From Coleophoma eucalyptorum (lineage: Eukaryota > Ascomycota > Leotiomycetes > Helotiales > Dermateaceae), in the NCBI GenBank assembly GCA_026120035.1, contig JALRME010000010.1, positions 1,054,001-1,118,000 on the forward strand: a DNA stretch of 64,000 nt, read 5' to 3'. Below, piece after piece: positions 1 to 10,937 of the stretch. The notes below the pieces were generated by a model, which saw only the letters and a program-made list of their open reading frames with translations, was not told the DNA's origin and did not search any database. Position 1 is the first letter of the stretch; every line of letters starts with the position of its first letter. The position numbers and the translations under genes are program-made.

Positions 1-1510
1 ACTCCCAGTCCCGAGTTCTTCCAACCTGTCCATGCAAGATCCTAGAACTATCAGCAAGAAAACAAGAATACAAGAGAGTTTGGGTTGACTCACGGCGTTG
101 GGGAAATCAGCTCGATTGATAAACACGGTGCCAGCCTCCAGTTGCGCAATGAGCTCTTCCCCTCTCGCAATATCCTTCGTCCAGACACTAGCAGTAAGTC
201 CGTAATCGCTGTCATTCATAAGTCTAATGGCTTCGGCATCATCCTCAACTTTCATTATAGGAACCACGGGTCCAAAGGTCTCTTCCATCATAACGCGCAT
301 GTCGTGCGTGGTATTCGTCAGCACAACCGGCGCTATAAAGCTACCGGCCGTTGGAAGATTGGTGAAAGTTAGGTTCTTGGGCGTCACGTCGGTGGCACCT
401 TTTGTGAGCGCATCATCAACCTGCGCTTGGATGCTTTTGACAGCTGCGCTGGAAATGACGGGGCCGACCATAGTGGTAGTGTCCATTGGGTTGCCGAGTT
501 TGTAGCTATAGGAGAAAGAAAGTAGATTATCAGCTTGGTTGTTTTCCTGTGTAGGGAAGAGATGAATAGGGAACACAAACGTCATTAGTTCGTTCTGCAC
601 AGCTTTGACAAAGTCGTCGTGCACATCTTTGTGCACATAGATGCGCTCGATGGCACAACAGCTTTGGCCCGAGTTAAAAACAGAACCGTCAACAAGCTGG
701 CCGGCCACATAGGCAAGATCTGCATCCGGACGAACGTAAGCAGGGTCATTTCCTCCAAGTTCCAAGCACATGGGCACGAATCTGTCTGCCGCTGCATTTC
801 GGATAGCATATCCACCGGCTGTCGACCCCGTAAAAGTAATAAGCTGGATATCTGGGAGCTTGACTATTCGGGTGAGAGTGTCATTAGAGCCGCACTGGAG
901 GACACTGAGGACATTCCGGGGAAGGCCAGCCTCTGTGAATATCTCAGCGAGACTTTCGCCTACTCTCGGTGTTTGGGGAGATGGCTTGAGGATGACTGAG
1001 TTACCAGCTAGCAGGGCTGGGATGAGGGAGTTCACCACAATGAGATATGGGTACTGTTGTAAAGTTAGAAAGGCCTGGAGGAAAATTTCTGGATTCTGGA
1101 TCTCTTACGTTCCAAGCAAAGACCAGGAGTGCAGGTCCAAGAGGAACCTTTGCAATGCGACGCTTGAAGCCTTCTTCTACATCACAAGGCGTGTCCGCCA
1201 ACGTCTTCTCGGCAATGCCGATGAGATATTTCGCCCGGACCTGCATTGTGTTAAGCTCTCCCACCGTGTATTTGATCGGTCTGCCCATCTGGAAAGTCAA
1301 ATCCTCAGCCAACTTTTCACGATTGTCATGGAGGAGTTGCATCGCTTTAGTGACAATTGTTATCCTCTCTGACAACGGCACGTTCTTCCATTGCAGAAAA
1401 GCCTCTTTAGAAGAGGCGACTATCTGCTTGGCTTCTTCCAGTGTTGAGCCCTGATACTGTAAGATACATTCGCCCGTCACTGGAGAGATGGTTCTAATGG
1501 TATCGGCCAT
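1..1510 (-). CDS. NAD(P)-dependent aldehyde dehydrogenase (3' end outside window)
   Basis: Oxidises an aldehyde to a carboxylic acid, probably in the cytosol because no targeting signal is visible. Exons on the minus strand are 1510-1109, 1053-581, 505-94 and 41-<1, with introns of 55, 75 and 52 bp. The spliced protein shows the ALDH order: cofactor motif FTGSTAGG, catalytic Glu222 in LELGGNDP, and catalytic Cys256 in SGQSCCAIER, 34 residues after the Glu as is usual. Only about 20 C-terminal residues should be missing, since the final exon already reads DLAWTGWKNSGLG. It is divergent from a glutamine-synthetase-like gene across a shared 0.83 kb promoter region, so a gamma-glutamyl-aminoaldehyde substrate is plausible. 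That substrate is inference; the enzyme class is secure. Confidence 0.93.
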
Positions 1511-2337
1511 TTTAGAAAATATGATGTGCTGAATTGTGAAATCCAGAGTTCAGACAAGAGGTGTAGAGATCATGGGAGGTCCAATGTGGAACGTCGACTA
1601 TTTGCAAGTTTAGTAACTGGATAACAAATGTGCAGACCCACTCTGGCAACCTTCGTTCTAATGCTCAGCCCAATTTGGACAGCGGGACTCGGTGCGCGCT
1701 TCGGAGATGTGTTGGCGTAGTGGCGATTGGGATTACGATTGCAGTACTGTGCATGTGCAATAATGCGTGTCGATTCGCCTTTATTTGAAGTTTACATGAG
1801 ATCGTCTGCATCACAGCTGCTCTATGTCAGAATGAACCATCTTCAGCTGTCGTTGTATCAGCTACCTACTCGCTTGTTATGCACGACTGATCGCTTAGGG
1901 GGACAGAGGAATTCGTCATTGTGATTGGTCGGCGGTCCGCGCATTTGCTGCATTTCGCACCGGCGGATAGTGAATGCGCGGTTTTGTGAGGAAGCACTAA
2001 CTAGACTCTACTCTTCTCTCTTCCACCCCAGCCTTTGCCGCATAATAGATATTCAATTTTATGTGATCACCGAGACTCGTTTTGATAACTGCATGTCCCA
2101 TGTTTCTGGCTACTCCAGATCATTATCTAACGAGCTAAGTGGAAATGCAAAGCGGAAGCTCGGGTTCATATCGGGCACGCGATACAAAACTATTCTACTT
2201 GTTCTCATGCCTCTGATTTCTCCTTCTATATTATCCTTCAGACGGAAAACCACCGCGAGCCGGTCTTTACTATTTCGAATCCTTTATTCATCGCGCACCT
2301 TTCCAATATAGTGGCACTTTTTCAAACATTCGACAAG
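1511..2337. promoter_or_regulatory. Shared divergent promoter region (ALDH / GS-like)
   Basis: 827 bp between the two start codons with no supported coding region. The half next to the GS-like gene is rich in CT runs, as fungal leader regions often are. I see no clear TATA box. Co-regulation of the two flanking genes is inferred from the arrangement only. Confidence 0.5.
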
Positions 2338-4030
2338 ATGGCCGAGCAAGAAGTCACTCTCACAAACCTCCAAAAGGTTTTAGAGCACGACAATAAGGTC
2401 AAGGTTGCAGGTGTAGATGTAGACGGGATTCTTCGAGGAAAGATCATTTCAAAGACCAAATTCCTCTCCAGCGCAAAAGACGGGTTTGGTTTGAGCTCCG
2501 CCATTTTCGGGTGGGACCAGCATGACGAACTTTATGGCACAGAATTGTCAATTTGCTCCAAGGATACTGGATACGCAGATTTCCTGGCGATTCCCGATCT
2601 TGCCAGCTATCGACGGATTCCGTGGGAAGAAAACATTGCCTTTTTCCTTCTCGAGTTCTATACCGATAGAAAAAGAATTGTGCCGTGCCCTCGAGGCCTA
2701 ATGAAGAATGTAAAGGATAAATTAGCTGCAAGTAGCATTAAAGCCTTGTCTGGAGGTTAGTAGCCATTCATTATCCTAAGCCTCCAGTTACAGGCTTAAC
2801 ATTGCGCCATATATCTAGTTGAGCTCGAGTTTGTCAACTATGTCACACCGGGGACATCTGGCTATACATCAACCTCTGTACAACAACCACCCAATATAGC
2901 GGGCTTCCTACAACATAAACAGCCCAGTGACCTTCGTGCCATTTCAGAGGGCATGTTCGGATACAGCATTTCTCGACCTACTATGAATAAGAATTATTTC
3001 CATGCAATTTACAACAGCAGTATAGCTTTTAGATGTCCACTTGAGGGGTGGCACACAGAGAGTGGTCCAGGGGCATATGAAGCAGTCCGTATACCAACCA
3101 TCCCACGTGAAATAAAAAAACAACAGCATAATAAAAATACATAACACAGGCTCTAGCGTTCTGCCCTGCTGAGGAAATGGCCGATCGGGTGACCCTATTC
3201 AAGTAAGTTATATACCGTGCAAGTGTGTCTAAGCTCCCAAACTCATTACCAAAAGATATCTATCAAAGTCTATCGGTGTTGATCATGGCATTACCCCAAA
3301 TTTCATGGCGAAACCTGCCTCAGGGCTTCCGGGAAATTCAGGTCACATCCACATCTCGCTCGCCGACCTAGCCGGAAAGAATCTTTTCGTACGCGACTCC
3401 CCCGATAATAATTGTGCTTACTCGGACATGGCCTGGCTGTCCGATTTTGGTCGTTCGTTCATCGCCGGCCTCCTCGAGGCTCTACCCGATATCCTCGTTC
3501 TTCTAGCCCCAACCATTAACTCGTACAAACGGCTCGTCGAAAACTTCTGGGCTCCGGTATTTGTCAGCTGGGGGTTGGAAGACCGCATTGCCTCTATTCG
3601 CTTAATCACTCCACCAACTTGCAAGCCTTCTGCTACACGTATCGAAATTCGCATTCCTGGCGCAGATATGCCTCCTCATTATGCCCTTGCAGCCATTATT
3701 CTCGCCGGTTGGCGTGGTGTACAGAAGGATATGCAACTTACCACACCGCCAATGTCGCAATACGGAAAGAATAACTTGCCTCCCCGACTACCAAATGATC
3801 TTGGTGATGCTGTAAAGTCGTTTGCTGCAACTGGTAGCATCGCAAGGGAGTTGTTGGGTAATGCTTTTGTGGACCACTTTGCAGGGACAAGGCGTCATGA
3901 GATTGATCTTTATAAAAAAATCGTTACTGATTGGTAAGGTCCACTGTCACTTGATTTATCACACTCTCTTTGAACATGGACATGCTAATTCTTCCACAGG
4001 GAATTCAAGCGGTATATTGAAACCATATAG
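2338..4030 (+). CDS. Glutamine-synthetase-fold ligase (gamma-glutamylamine synthetase-like)
   Basis: Five exons: 2338-2755, 2819-3084, 3150-3202, 3256-3933 and 4000-4030, encoding 481 aa. The GS beta-grasp N-terminus reads VAGVDVDGILRGK. The catalytic domain carries the acidic ELEF motif, GPGAYEAAL, the ATP-site GNSGHIHISL and the substrate-loop motif NSYKRLVEN. The protein is longer than the roughly 360-aa eukaryotic assimilatory enzyme and matches the type-I/III-like group that includes bacterial PuuA and fungal FluG C-terminal domains. The likely reaction is ATP-dependent gamma-glutamylation of an amine. A start at 2338 is chosen because it is the first ATG; the frame is open a little further upstream but only with GTG. 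The divergent aldehyde dehydrogenase supports an amine-catabolic role, which is inference. Confidence 0.9.
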
Positions 4031-4485
4031 ATATTAAATTTCTTGTTTGTTTCCTATATTTGTAAGCTTCAATAGGTCAGCTAGTTTGAACTCCAAAACC
4101 ATATAGAATGTAGTCGTTGAAGGTTATCTTAGTGTCTCGGTTTTAGAATTATCATTAGCTGCCAAATTTATGGCTCAGAAAAATAACGAGTTTTGTGGCA
4201 TCCATTCGGAGATTCGTCTACTCAATAGAGTTTGAGCAATGCAATAGTGGAATTGCTGTTTGCGGAGTAGAGTTTTCTCAGCGTTCTTAGACTAACATAA
4301 AGCAGAGGTCCACTTGCGTATTAGTTTCCCAAGAGCGTCATGAACTTGTAGCGATGTATACTTAGCGCACGGCGTAGGGAAATTTTAAAGTTTGACTTTA
4401 AAGTCGGCCGTGCTTATAACGAGGTCGATACCCCCCCATAAGGTCTGGGAACATATACAAACTTGTTTTGTGTATTTGAGCCTCG
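4031..4485. other. Intergenic, nothing recognised
   Basis: AT-rich 455 bp between the GS-like gene and the rhodopsin-domain gene. No supported gene or repeat was seen. Confidence 0.5.
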
Positions 4486-5876
4486 ATGACTTCAACAAAC
4501 CCACTAGGGGATGGTTTACTTGCAGTAGCTATCGGGGGTCTAATACTGTCGACCACCATAGCCTGCATGAGATTCTTCACAAAACTTCATATTCTGCATC
4601 AGTGGAGATTAGACGATTCATTACTATTAGCCGCTTTAGTAAGTAATTGGCCCTCTCTTTCTTTTAACAAGCCAGAATCCATAGGAGATACCCGATATCA
4701 TACATGATTGTGTAAAGTAATTTCACTAAATTGTGTGTTCGAGCCAGATCGCGTCAATAGCAGAAACTGTAGCGATGTGTGATCGTACGTAAATCCATTT
4801 CTAAATATAAATAAAACCGCACAGAGATAAAATGTTTTATAGTCTGTGGAAATACTAATAGTATATATAGAGGTCAAAGCGGGCGTCGGAAGGCATTCAA
4901 ATACACTCGCAATAGAAAATTTGACCACTATTAATATAGTACGTTAATACTTTCCACCAATATATTATATGTTATCAAGATACCATGGTGTATACTCATT
5001 AAACACGCCTCTCATAGGACTTCTATATAGGCATAATACTTGCTCATATAACTTTTGCCCTGAACAAAATGTCAATCTTGACAGGCTACTTATACCTATT
5101 TCCACATCGTCGAGTTCGCCTAGCCACATTTATATCAATGGGAGTTGTTATAGCGGCAGCATTATTTGGTATAATCTCAGCCGGTTTCCTGTGCCAGCCA
5201 CTTTTGAAGATTTTCCTACCTAGTACACCTGGTACTTGCAAGAATGCAAAGGCTTTTCTTGTAACTATAGGCACTTTGAACATCGTTACCGACTTAATGG
5301 TTATAGCAATTCCTATGCCAGTTTTGTTTCAACTATCACTTGCTCCAAAAACTAAATTCGGGCTTATAGCTATCTTCAGCCTTGGCTTTATGTGAGTAAT
5401 TTACCCTCTCTTGTAGTCTACTTTTAGAGCCAAGAGCAAATACTCACTATCTGTTGTTCATTAGAGCTACTACTGCCAGTATCGTCAGGATATACTTCCT
5501 GTTCGTCACCTCTAACTCCATGGATTTAAGTTGTAAGACTACCATACTTCACGATATTACAATTTATTTTTAATTACTATACCAAATACACCGACGTAAT
5601 GCTTGCTCTAACAGTAGTCTTATAGATACAAGCATATCAACGGCGTACACAACCGCTGTTGAAAAAGATTGCGGCATAATTTGTGCGTCGGTGCCGCCTT
5701 TGCGATCATTCATAAAACGATACGCATTATGTCTTCGTAATTCTACTCATGGAGAATGGCCATCCGATGACCTAGATAGACACAAGACCAGGAGCTTATC
5801 AACTGGCCCAAATGCGACATCGTTCCTTAGAAACAAAACGCCGTTGATAATAGAAATGGAAGCTACTGAGAGATAG
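4486..5876 (+). CDS. Fungal rhodopsin-domain integral membrane protein (SAT4/PTH11-like group)
   Basis: Six exons assembled by hand: 4486-4638, 4748-4784, 4871-4938, 5018-5391, 5465-5532 and 5626-5876, giving 316 aa with all junctions in frame. The order of conserved elements fits the fungal rhodopsin-domain family: an early helix, RLDDSLLLAAL, GVGRHSN, the helix with ALNKMSIL followed by a YLYLFP loop, a large hydrophobic central block, then EKDCGIICASVPPLRSF after the last helix. Seven membrane segments are expected for the family. The host DNA is AT-rich and next to transposon remnants, yet no stop or frameshift is needed once the short introns are removed. Function is unknown; some relatives are receptor-like. 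The two smallest exons (37 and 68 bp) are the least certain. Confidence 0.72.
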
Positions 5877-6110
5877 TTTTAAAATATTTATTTTGATATA
5901 GAGATCAACAAAATATCGAGTATCCCAAGTATAATATATGTGAAACTAGACCTTGTTTAACTATGTATAACACAGAGGCAGCGCTGTTAGAATAATTTTC
6001 GACATAAAAAAGACAATATTACTAAAGGTTAAATTAATCAAGCACATTTAGTAATTATAGGTTATCTAGTTAGTCACCCTTGTTGAGTATATTATTATTC
6101 ATCCTCAGAG

Positions 6111-6473
6111 TGTTGGAATATCGTTATTAGGTCATCGAACGACGAAGGGACACTTCTTTGTAATTGTTGGTTGATCTATATACCTCTTATTTCAACTGTA
6201 ATAGACAGGTCAAAATGGTAAGGTAAAATATAGATGATCCTTATAAGTGAGCGTTATGGAGGTCGTATAAGTACCCCCATAGGGTATTGATCCAACCTCC
6301 CTGCGATATGTAGTACTGTACATTTGATTGCCTCCTTGCACGTACATGCACATACGTATGGTACGTCGATATTCCAAATATATGTATGTGTAGGGGTATT
6401 GTGATATACCCCTACATATCTACCGTATGACAATGTTGTTATCACGTGTAGGTGATATAACGATTTTCCAACA
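6111..6473 (+). mobile_element. Solo LTR-like element (copia-type ends)
   Basis: The segment begins TGTTGGAATATCGTTAT and ends with the near-exact reverse complement, ATAACGATTTTCCAACA, so the ends form an imperfect inverted repeat. TGTTGGAA...TTCCAACA termini are common for Ty1/copia LTRs. The body is clearly related to 15198-15475, for example both contain a block reading CTCTTATTTCAACTGTAATA. No target-site duplication is obvious at the two ends (CAGAG versus GTAAT), so it may be a decayed solo LTR or a MITE with similar termini. Confidence 0.6.
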
Positions 6474-6509
6474 GTAATCATATGATACTACAAATAGAGA
6501 GGAGGATGT

Positions 6510-6595
6510 TGACACTCTCCACTTCCGCCACACTCACTTAGAAGAATCATCTACATTTTTACACCGCATCTTGATCTGTATAATATAGTTGAAAC
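6510..6595 (-). mobile_element. Inverted fragment of the same LTR family
   Basis: On the minus strand this stretch reads as a diverged copy of the LTR core seen at 15220-15295 (a block containing AAAATGTAGATGATTCT followed by CTAAGTGAGTGTG). It lies in opposite orientation only about 40 bp from the end of the 6111-6473 element. Confidence 0.5.
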
Positions 6596-7188
6596 TAGGT
6601 GACCAAAGAGTTTCGTAGGTATCTAATATGAACAATAGTGTCGGATTGCAATGACATATACTTAGCACGTGACCCAATCACGTGGTAGCATTCGTTGATG
6701 GGATACAACCCTATTTACGATACACGTACATAGAGAATCAACAACCACCTACAACACACTGTATACCCTGTAATTGAAGCCTACGATGCTATTACGAGGT
6801 CTGCCCGTTGTAAACGCATACCAACAAATAGACTTTACTCGGAATATGCTGTTAAAATGTGTCATTGTAGCGAAAAACTATTATCTAGATATGCCCTCTC
6901 AAAACTCCGTCTGAACCTCAAAGCATACGAAGAAAGGTGTTACATCTTAGTAGTACTTTTCTATTAATAAAAAGGATACCATCAGTGGCCGCAAACCCAA
7001 ATGAAAACACGCAAACCCGACTTTTCCTGATGCATTGGTTTTCATCAAATACAAGCCTTGACCTCTAATGGGCTTACCTGTGCCTTCAGGGCAAAATCCC
7101 CCTAAGCAAGGATTAAATTATTTTATATCCAACATGCAGCATCACAGAACATAGAAGCACATTTCTTCTGTCTGTCAAATCCGAAAAG

Positions 7189-8520
7189 CTATTCACAATA
7201 ACCCATTTTCATGAGTATATCCGCTGCAACAAAGTCAATTCCACCAGTGACTCTATCTTCGATCCCAAAACCAAGAAATAGTATGTCGTCAATATATCCG
7301 TGATATTTCTGACCTTGCGCTTTCCAGCTCATTGAGGTGATATACACCATCTCACTGTCCTCATCTGGTCTCGGTCTCAGCGTGCCCGCTTCACCCTTGC
7401 GGCCACGACCCGAAATCCAGATTGGCTTCTGCGAAACTGCATGCATTGCAAAAGGTGCGTGTCGCTTGGACATCATAACATATGGTTCGTACACAGCATG
7501 TAATTTGTAGAAGCTCCTCCAATGGAATATAGTAAAAATAAAGGTGTTAAGGTCGCTAGGGATGCATGTGGAATCTGAACGACGGCAGAGAGTGATGGAG
7601 AGAGAGTTCGTCGCTTGATGGATCGTTTCGAGTTGGTGCCCTACGGCTGGCATATGTGCCGCGATGCATTTGTCGTCGTTAATTGCCGTTAGTGGTGCTA
7701 AATCTGGTCCAGCCGAGCCATTGCTGTTTAGTTTCGAGAAGAAACGCTTCGGTGCTACCGAGTAATGTGCATACATCTCTTCGTTCTGATCCCAAAACAC
7801 GAACCAGTTTTTCTCGACGACATCGTACGGACCAGGCAGCGGCCTCTGCACTTCAGTTGCACGTCTGAATACAGCCGTAAGCATTTCAGGCACATATGCC
7901 CAGTTTACCAAGTTACGGAAATCCTGTATCCACAATCCGAAGCACACATGTTCTGAGTTCGATCCCCAGAGCGCAAAAGGAGATTTTGGTCCATAAAAGA
8001 TTCTTGCATCGTGAGGGCCAATATTCCTCGTTAGGATCTCGAGTTCCCCTTTGCAATTATCGCCAGGAGTTCCGGCGATGGGAAGGATCAGGGGCGGATC
8101 TACGCACTCGAGTACGTTATTTTTGAAGACAGCATCGCAGACTAACTGGGCATTCCAACCGATGTTGACAATTGTAGTCTGCCTCAGCTGAGCGACAATA
8201 ATCCACGTGTCATTCAAGACAGGGTGAGGAATGATATTGGCATTGATCGCAGCATGGTTGCCAAACTTGATGGGGAAATACTTCTTGTGTGTAGTTGTGA
8301 GGGAGTGAACTACAACGTGAGTGTCTGATAACGAGGTCTCCTCCGCAAAATAAGATGGTGAAGTTACGGACAGGCCATCTGGAGTTACTGGATATTCGAA
8401 ATAGCGACTAGGAATTGAGAAGATAGGCCACTTTTCGTTCCAGAACTCCAGACAAACAACAAGGACGGTTAGGAATAACGCGACAAAGTGCAGGACACGC
8501 TTAGAGCATTTAGCCAACAT
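7189..8520 (-). CDS. Type II membrane protein of unknown function, beta-propeller glycosidase-like
   Basis: Single-exon 443-aa protein with a short basic N-terminus and one hydrophobic stretch at about residues 9-27, which suggests a signal anchor and a lumenal or extracellular body. The body contains HDARIFYGPKSPFALWGSN, WIQDFRNL, NWFVFWDQN and a C-terminal YHGYIDDILFLGFGIED. This repeated pattern of aromatic-rich strands, and the HDARIF motif, remind me of five-bladed beta-propeller families such as GH43/GH130, but I cannot place it in a named family. No intron is needed. The real-gene call is firm; the fold suggestion is weak inference. Confidence 0.82.
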   Translation of the reverse strand: MLAKCSKRVLHFVALFLTVLVVCLEFWNEKWPIFSIPSRYFEYPVTPDGLSVTSPSYFAEETSLSDTHVVVHSLTTTHKKYFPIKFGNHAAINANIIPHPVLNDTWIIVAQLRQTTIVNIGWNAQLVCDAVFKNNVLECVDPPLILPIAGTPGDNCKGELEILTRNIGPHDARIFYGPKSPFALWGSNSEHVCFGLWIQDFRNLVNWAYVPEMLTAVFRRATEVQRPLPGPYDVVEKNWFVFWDQNEEMYAHYSVAPKRFFSKLNSNGSAGPDLAPLTAINDDKCIAAHMPAVGHQLETIHQATNSLSITLCRRSDSTCIPSDLNTFIFTIFHWRSFYKLHAVYEPYVMMSKRHAPFAMHAVSQKPIWISGRGRKGEAGTLRPRPDEDSEMVYITSMSWKAQGQKYHGYIDDILFLGFGIEDRVTGGIDFVAADILMKMGYCE

Positions 8521-9036
8521 TCTAGAATACCCAGAAAAACAAAGGGAAAAGAGTTGACAACAGTCAAGACTCGCGTTATGTATACATGGAATTCATAAAT
8601 GTCTTATTTCCCGTCGGCCAATTAAAAGCTACCACAGCCTAGAAACAGATCTCTTACAATGATGTAGAGGGAGAAGCACAGCCGGGCCAGAACTGGCTTG
8701 TGCGTCACGACTTCGTATGTACTCGTATTGCGCAGCCCTACTGGCATGTGTCAGAATTGATCCCCCCTATCCTTTTTAGGCCCAAAATGCCAACACACGG
8801 ACTACAGTGTTTCAAATCATAGGATGGACTCGGGAGGCAAACGAATACGATACGATCAGATCAGACGGGCCGTGCAATGTACGCAATCGATAACTCGGCA
8901 ACCTCTAACTGAACTCTAAACCATTACCCGGTAATATAATTAAGGATTGTTTTACACCTGATTCTTAATGCCCCTTTCCCCCGCACTCCCGGCAATGAAG
9001 CTCGCAAATATGTGATTCGGACTGGATTCAACTACA
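8521..9036. other. Intergenic, nothing recognised
   Basis: 516 bp between two minus-strand genes. It should hold the promoter of the 443-aa protein and the 3' region of the GMC gene. No TATA box or repeat stands out. Confidence 0.5.
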
Positions 9037-10866
9037 CTAAGCATAACGAGCCTTAATAGCATCGGCCGCTTTTTCGGCCACAGCATACAAGGTCGAGGTC
9101 AAATGGCCACAGACCTGGAATGGAACAACGGAAGCATCGACAACCCTAACATTTTGAGTTCCATAGACAAGCAGATCGGGGCTAACAACACCACCAATTT
9201 CTCGTGGCATCATGGCTGCGGTAGAGATATAATGAAAATTGCTGCGGTAGGTAGACTTGAGCCATTCGGCCCAGACAGAATCCGTGGCATTCTCTGGCAC
9301 CGTGGCAAGGGAAGGACTGGTCTCGCCCTGTAGCAAGTCTGCCAAAGGCTGTGTGTTGGCGACGTTGCGTGCCATCTTTGCCGTCCCAATCTGCTGCTTA
9401 ATGTCGTAGCTGTGCATAAAATAATTCGGATTGATTGAAGCTGGCGCAGAAGCGTTTGCGGAAGTGATGTGAATATTGCCCCGAGAGAATGGGAGAAGGC
9501 CCCAGTATTCCACAGTGACTGACCCGGTACCAGTTGGAGAAACGATGATTTCTGAAATTGGAAGCTCGTTTTCAAATATCAAGTCGAGTTGATAATTAAA
9601 GAGCATCTCCGTAACGTTAGCAGACACGATACCGCTGTAGTTGGCGTAAGCCTCGGCAGAGGCTCGAAGTGTCGAGGAGATGTTGGCTTTCAAAGCACCA
9701 GTCTGGTTACCAAATACATCCTGGGCATTGAAATATCCTACGTAACCGGCATTGCCTGAATAAGTTGAATTGCTAGTGTACGAGGTATCAGTGGTAGTTT
9801 GATCCTGAAGGTTCTCGCCCACAAATGGAAGATCAACCACTGTGTCAATACCAGATTTCTTTAAGATAGCTGGGTTTCCAACACCAGAAAGCTCGAGAAT
9901 CATGGGTGAGCGAAGGGCTCCAGCGGAAAGAATGATTTCTCTGTTTGCTAAGATGGTGCACGTGCTACCAGTGCTATTGGTGAAAACAACACCGCGCGCA
10001 ATCGGGTCAGTTCCGTTGACGACTGGTTCCCAGACTATTTTCTCGACGAAAGAGTTCAAGAAGATGTCCAAGTTTGGTCGATCAGCAAACGGCCAGTAAT
10101 AAGCACGTCCAGCATCCTCCCTCACATTGTTTTGGCGGTCGATTGTCTTTGGGAAGATGTTAAAACCGCGCATAGTCCCATTATTTGGCTCGGTGTTGAA
10201 GGGTAGGCCAAGGGTGCCGAATGTACTCTTCAAGATGGCCATGATGTTTCCCATAGTATCAGCCCAGCCAACAGTCAACGGTCCGGTAGTCCCATGAAAG
10301 GCTGGATCGTATGTTGCCCCAGTTTCGATCTGAGATTCCGTGGGAACCTCAAAATATTCGCTTTTCTCATAGTATGGCAAGAGAGAGTCCCAGTTCCACC
10401 CTGTATTTCCAATTTTCTCCCAGGCATCGATTTGTGCAGTCTCAGCTCTGAGATAAGTCATACCTAAAAAATCCAGTTAGCCAAATATTCACTTCAAACG
10501 GGGTTCCCAATTCATATTACCGTTGATAGTACTGGTTCCGCCAACGGCTTTAGCAGCTCTCATGACCTGTGTCTTCCCACCTGCGTATTCTTGTGCGGTA
10601 CTCTCATATTTCCAGTCGATAGAAGTGCCAAACGCTTTCCCATAAGCTGTAATATCAGAAACGTTGGTGTTAGATAACTCCGTATCGCCCGCTTCAATAA
10701 TGGCAACAGTCACTCCGTAATCTTCAGAGAGACGATTGGCCACCACAAGTCCAGATGTTCCTCCACCTACGATAACATAATCATATCGAGGGCTATAACA
10801 TGAAGATGCGGTAGGTAAAGCGAGCACCGAAGACGAGAGAAAAAGGATCGGAAAGAGGGACAACAT
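9037..10866 (-). CDS. Secreted GMC oxidoreductase (AA3-like, FAD-dependent)
   Basis: Two exons, 10866-10521 and 10463-9037, separated by a 57-bp intron; 590 aa. A signal peptide is visible (about residues 1-16, ending LAL). The FAD-binding motif DYVIVGGGTSGLVVANRL follows at residues 29-46, then GGTSTINGMTYLRAE across the splice junction, the second GMC signature GALRSPMILELSGVGNP, and the C-terminal catalytic region with the histidines of NFHYISTAAMMP and QVCGHLTSTLY. These match aryl-alcohol oxidase/glucose dehydrogenase relatives that oxidise an alcohol or sugar outside the cell. Several NxS/T sites fit secretion. The exact substrate cannot be told from the sequence. Confidence 0.93.
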
Positions 10867-10930
10867 TTTGAATGTGCAAAGAGACTCTAAAGATGTTGAA
10901 ACACAATCGATGGCTATCTACAAAGAATAG

Positions 10931-10937
10931 TTATATA
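10931..10937 (-). promoter_or_regulatory. Candidate TATA box for the secreted GMC gene
   Basis: The minus strand reads ACTATATAACTATTC about 65 bp upstream of the ATG at 10866, a reasonable place for a TATA element just ahead of a short leader. Confidence 0.4.

Larger units (their letters stand above)
5877..7188. other. Intergenic, LTR remnants, no gene
   Basis: About 1.3 kb of AT-rich DNA holding the LTR-like remnants listed separately at 6111-6473 and 6510-6595. No coding region is supported; the reading frames are short and without recognisable motifs. Confidence 0.6.

Noticed and set aside
4698..5017. Reading the rhodopsin-domain locus as RIP-broken
   Set aside because: Two short exons (4748-4784 and 4871-4938) with good splice signals bridge the gap in frame.
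6480..7188. Possible tRNA or small RNA gene in the AT-rich gap
   Set aside because: I could not find a cloverleaf with A and B box consensus on either strand; no evidence beyond AT-rich sequence.
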